In this document: positions 59,767-64,000 of the stretch, piece by piece
Position numbering within the stretch: position 1 is the first letter of the stretch
How the letters are laid out: each line of letters opens with the position of its first letter
From: Luidia sarsii
Taxonomy: Eukaryota; Echinodermata; Asteroidea; Paxillosida; Luidiidae
Direction: 5' to 3'
Length of the DNA: 64,000 nt
NCBI GenBank assembly: GCA_949987565.1
Contig: OX465113.1
Coordinates: forward strand, 6,384,551 to 6,448,550
Program-made: the position numbers and the translations under genes
The notes under the pieces: model-generated
Told to the model about the DNA's origin: nothing
Databases searched by the model: none
Seen by the model: the letters and a program-made list of their open reading frames with translations, nothing else

Positions 59767-59892
59767 TGTCCTTGTCACTCTGCCTTTGAGAAAGGTCCTG
59801 CTAGGATCGAAACGTCAGGCCCACTAAATTTTAGATTTACTTTTTGGTAATTTTAGTCAGTAAGCAGTTTGCAACATTTTTGTATATCACCT
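59767..59892 (+). mobile_element. PLE 3' terminus with 13-bp target duplication
   Basis: A 126-bp insertion: the last part of the PLE from TGTCCTTGTCACTCTGCC through the hairpin block and tail to TATATCAC. TAATTACAAAAAT flanks both sides (59754-59766 and 59893-59905). It is the cleanest example of the element's 3' boundary. Confidence 0.9.
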
Positions 59893-60092
59893 TAATTACA
59901 AAAATGTTAACCAACGAATCAATTCAATTTATTATACATCTACATACCTTTGGAAATCTTAAGAAAGATAAATTCGGGCATGTCACTGTCTTGTTCCGGC
60001 GCAGTTAATGGCGGAGCAAAACGTCGATATGATGTTTACTTTGCGTTTGCCATTAGCCTGTATACACTCATACTAGCCCGCGCTTAGACTTT

Positions 60093-60212
60093 GCGCCAAT
60101 CCAGCTTGCCAGAATGGCGGCTGCGGGCGCCCATGCCAATTTCAGGTTTTCCAGCCAGTTCTCCATCTTGCGCCGCTGAGCGGCGCTATACTATCTTTGA
60201 TCGTCACATTAA
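60093..60212 (-). repeat. GC-rich short repeat with AGCGCCGCT palindrome, copy 2
   Basis: Inverse of 56565-56700: AGCTTGCCAGAATGGCGGC, GTTCTCCATCTTGCGCCGCT, GAGCGGCGCT, then ATCTTTGATCGTCAC. The middle differs from copy 1. Confidence 0.65.
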
Positions 60213-60519
60213 TATTTGAAGGTTACATTATGCCTACACGTACGTAGCCTAGACGTGTGGTCCCTAAAGTGTCCTCTGGACCCATGTCACGGCAGTTGGG
60301 CTGAGACGCCAACGCTATATTCACCTTGTCAATATCCACAAAGCCTGCACGTCCTACTCAATGGTCGCACTCAACAAACTTACGAATGCTCATACCATCT
60401 AACATAATAAATTGAGCAGAATTTATATTCATCGTCACAATCTTGAACCTTGGAGCCTTGGAAGTTTGTAACCTTGTTGAGATAATCTTGGCTTCTCGTC
60501 AATTCCAGAAAACCATCTG

Positions 60520-60937
60520 TGGACAACATAAGAGCAAAATTAGTACGCTACTCTCAAACTTATTTGGATACTGTTTCCAAATCATTCTTTTTCACTGCAG
60601 TTGTCAATTATTTCTTTAGTTACTAAAGTTGTTCAGTCATTACCCTACATCCGAAGTTGGTAAATGGTGACAAAAACCGTAGCCTATAAGCAGGTAGGCC
60701 TGTGGCGATGCGGGGAGAGGGAATGGGCTTGGCCTTCTCCCGGAAAAATCCTTCTTTGAAGACGATTTTTGGGCCTATAATGTTAATGATTATTTGGCCA
60801 CTGCTGGAACAACACAGATCATAATAATGCCATTAATGAAAAAACTCAGTCATAAAATAAGCAGTATGCAGTACCGAACGGAGTCCATCTGGGCTAACCA
60901 ACAACTTACTAGTGAAAAGTTATTCCAGGGTTGAGAG
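60520..60937. other. Stretch with no recognised feature
   Basis: Mixed composition, no domain or repeat recognised before the GA array. Confidence 0.4.
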
Positions 60938-61875
<938 letters not shown>

Positions 61876-62570
61876 GGTCGGGATTGAGGCGGGATTGAGG
61901 CGGGATTGAGGCGGGATTGAGGCAGGATTGAGGCGGGATTGAGGCGGGAATGAGGCGGGAATGAGGCGGGGATTGAGGCTGGATTGAGGCGGGATTGAGG
62001 CGGGAATGAGGCGGGAATGAGGCGGGATTGAGGCGGGAATGAGGCGGGGATTGAGGCGGGATTGAGGCGGGAATGAGGCGGGAATGAGGCGGGATTGAGG
62101 CGGGAATGAGGCGGGGATTGAGGCGGGATTGAGGCGGGATTGAGGCTGGAATGAGGCGGGAATGAGGCGGGATTGAGGCGGGAATGAGGCGGGGATTGAG
62201 GCGGGATTGAGGCGGGAATGAGGCGGGGATTGAGGCGGGAATGAGGCGGGAATGAGGCGGGGATTGAGGCGGGATTGAGGCTGGAATGAGGCGGGAATGA
62301 GGCGGGATTGAGGCGGGAATGAGGCGGGGATTGAGGCGGGATTGAGGCGGGAATGAGGCGGGGATTGAGGCGGGAATGAGGCGGGAATGAGGCGGGGATT
62401 GAGGTGGGATTGAGGCGGGATTGAGGCGGGAATGAGGCGGGATTGAGGCGGGAATGAGGCGGGGATTGAGCTGGGATTGAGGCGGGATTGAGGCGGGAAT
62501 GAGGCGGGATTGAGGCGGGATTGAGGCGAAATTGAGGCGGGAATGAGGCGGGATTGAGGTGGTAGTGGTT
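61876..62570. repeat. 11-bp GC-rich minisatellite with higher-order structure
   Basis: About 60 units of GAGGCGGGATT or GAGGCGGGAAT, with a 12-bp variant GAGGCGGGGATT. Variants follow an ordered pattern. A 12-unit block beginning at GAGGCTGGAAT (62142) repeats 135 bp later (62277). The 253-codon minus frame (Pro/Ser/Arg/Ile/Asn only) is a product of the array. Confidence 0.95.
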
Positions 62571-63016
62571 TTGTTAAAGACTTGCGACAGGGGAGTTGGG
62601 ATAAATAACAGTCGAAACGGGTGCCTAAAACCAACCGGAACTCACCAGAACATTCCTTATGTGGTCAACGAGCAATATACAGTTTGAGGTATTTTATTGA
62701 ACACTTTAATTCACGTTTGTAACAATAACAATAATGAATTAATAAATAAAAGAAACGCCGTGAAATTAATAAAACATTAATAAACAACAAAATAACTAGC
62801 GAAAGAAACCTCGTGTCCATAAAAAGTAAATCAACATAAAAACAAAACTGTAATGCTTTGGTTGTCGTTCCCACGTTTTTATTCTTTTTTCATTCACCAC
62901 CGGTTTTGAACATTAATAAACAAAACAGATTCATTATAATGAGGAGTAAGTAACTGAGGTAAACGTTATGATTATACAAATGCTAGACTATTTAACAATA
63001 TAACAGTCTGTCTTTG

Positions 63017-63238
63017 TGCTCATTCACCTGCTCATTTTGCCCATTCACCTGCTCATTTTGCTCATTTCGTGCTCATTTTGCTCATCGACCTGCTCATTGT
63101 ACTCATCCACCTGCTCATTTTGCTCATATACTTGCTCATTTTGCTCATTCACGTACTCATTTTGCTCATTTCCTGCTCATTTTGCTCATGTTGCTCATTT
63201 CCTGCTCATTTTGCTCATCGACCTGTTCATTTTGCTCT
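63017..63238. repeat. Imperfect 20-21 bp minisatellite (GCTCATTTTGCTCATT..)
   Basis: Repeats of GCTCATTTTGCTCATTCACC with length and base variation, about ten units. Cys/Ser/Leu frames on the plus strand come from it. Confidence 0.9.
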
Positions 63239-63273
63239 CATAAAGAAATCGGATTCTCTAATCCTTACCATCT

Positions 63274-63636
63274 CTAACTTTGTCTTCCGCTTTCATCATG
63301 TTGGAACAAGCCGAGAAATTCGGCATGGTGTTTAACCATTACCCTGTCCAGGGCCTTGTCAACTTCCATGCCTTTATCTAGTTTTTCTTTGAGATCTGCG
63401 AGAATAACTTGGTGGGTTTCATTTTCTTCAAGATGCAAGTAACTTGACAGGAAATCCTTGTAGTTGTCAAAGAAGATTCTCTTGACTGCCCAGCGGGTTT
63501 TCCTATTGGCTTTGTCTTCGGCTTCATCTTCGTCCATACCATTGTCGATGTACTTCTCGAGTTTCTCATTCCACATATCTTTGGTTGCCTCTTTGGCCTC
63601 TTTCAACCAGTCTTGGTAAGCGATATTATCTTCCAA
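63274..63636 (-). CDS. Acidic helical protein of a family B mobile element, C-terminal part
   Basis: A 120-codon frame ending at TAG 63274-63276. It is open further 5' to about 63735 without another ATG. It is highly charged and helical, with repeated A/W..AKEA and DKA patterns: YQDWLKEAKEATKDMWNEKL, then KYIDNGMDEDEAEDKANRK, and LKEKLDKGMEVDKALDRV. Just upstream, in an overlapping frame, GVEKVTDTSFSVILSSTL and VENRLLEDMGKDDFYKAI match the frame at 27730-27850. The two parts are probably one protein with a frameshift near 63672, or joined by splicing. It looks like a family seen in marine invertebrate genomes, but I cannot name a function. Confidence 0.5.
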   Translation of the reverse strand: MEDNIAYQDWLKEAKEATKDMWNEKLEKYIDNGMDEDEAEDKANRKTRWAVKRIFFDNYKDFLSSYLHLEENETHQVILADLKEKLDKGMEVDKALDRVMVKHHAEFLGLFQHDESGRQS

Positions 63637-63689
63637 TTCAGAGCTGGACTCATCTTCTTCCGTTTTATATGGCTTTATAGAAATCGTCT

Positions 63690-64000
63690 TTTCCCATATC
63701 CTCCAGTAATCGGTTTTCGACGATATAAAGACTTTTCTTCAAGCTGACCAAAGTGGACGAAAGAATCACACTAAAAGAGGTGTCAGTCACTTTCTCCACA
63801 CCACAGACTATTAGAATAATCATAGAGAAGGTTGATTAAGCCTGTCACTTCCGTAAGATTACCCGGTTTTGTTGACGTCCGCGGCGCACCGCGCGCAGTA
63901 AGCATCATCACCTATTTTCGATGGTGGTGTTTAGTAAGGTGTCCCAGTGCAGCCAAACGCAAAATAAATTCTTTAAATAACTCAAAATGCTGTGTGGCAC
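63690..64000 (-). mobile_element. Family B element, partial copy at right edge
   Basis: Reverse complement of 27535-27850 with few changes (GCCACACAGCATTTTGAGTT, TTACGGAAGTGACAGGCTTG, ATCGTCGAAAACCG). It continues left into the coding frame 63274-63636 instead of TAG repeat, so this copy keeps internal sequence that the 26795-29166 element has lost. It is cut by the window edge. Confidence 0.8.

Noticed and set aside
63017..63238. CRISPR-like array
   Set aside because: Short 20-21 bp imperfect tandem repeats without spacers in an animal genome. It is a minisatellite.

Overview
The window is animal nuclear DNA. It holds three recognisable spliced protein-coding genes, with small exons, GT-AG introns and conserved proteins, embedded in very repeat-rich DNA. 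The abundant TACATG hexamer, TAG/CTA arrays, tRNA-derived SINEs and Penelope-like retroelements suggest a marine invertebrate. An echinoderm-like deuterostome is my guess, but the sequence alone does not settle it. There are no operons, CRISPR arrays or rRNA, and I see no convincing intact tRNA gene.

Genes, left to right. (1) 1418-17974 (+): nine exons of mitochondrial prolyl-tRNA synthetase (PARS2), whose N-terminal exons lie left of the window. (2) 36188-44281 (+): a complete seven-exon very-long-chain fatty-acid elongase of the ELOVL1/7 type. (3) 48954-55598 (-): a complete three-exon NDUFB7, a complex I subunit. About 115 bp upstream of its start codon a divergent ORF (55713 onward) shares the same intergenic gap. 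A probable terminal exon of an unrecognised gene lies at 59426-59620 (-). PARS2 and NDUFB7 are both mitochondrial, but nothing suggests they work together beyond that.

Mobile DNA fills the introns and intergenic space. A GIY-YIG-bearing Penelope-like element (PLE) occurs as one near-complete copy (10.6-13.3 kb), one more decayed long copy (20.4-23.1 kb) and several truncated or inverted copies. The near-complete copy is nested in a hAT-like element (9738-13634) that has a perfect 8-bp target duplication. Two PLE inverted dimers (18820-18976 and 45306-47667) and one truncated copy (59767-59892) are bounded by 13-15 bp target duplications, so insertion boundaries can be read directly. TTAA-flanked elements lie at 4069-5071 and 51918-52856. 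A 110-bp double hairpin with a 9-bp target duplication lies at 53825-53934, and a paralogous empty site for it exists nearby. A tRNA-derived SINE family occurs in about 14 places.

The 24.4-34.5 kb and 53-55 kb regions are the strangest. They are built from TAG/CTA microsatellite, small hairpin elements with a nearly self-palindromic terminus (GTCCGAGTAACTTGGACC), a 2.4-kb palindromic element with arms of about 0.85 kb, and a 3.2-kb element with inverted ends of about 45 bp. The same family as the palindromic element reappears at the right edge (63690-64000), beside an open 120-codon ORF for an acidic helical protein I cannot name. Tandem arrays at 60.9-63.2 kb include a GC-rich 11-bp minisatellite with a 135-bp higher-order repeat.
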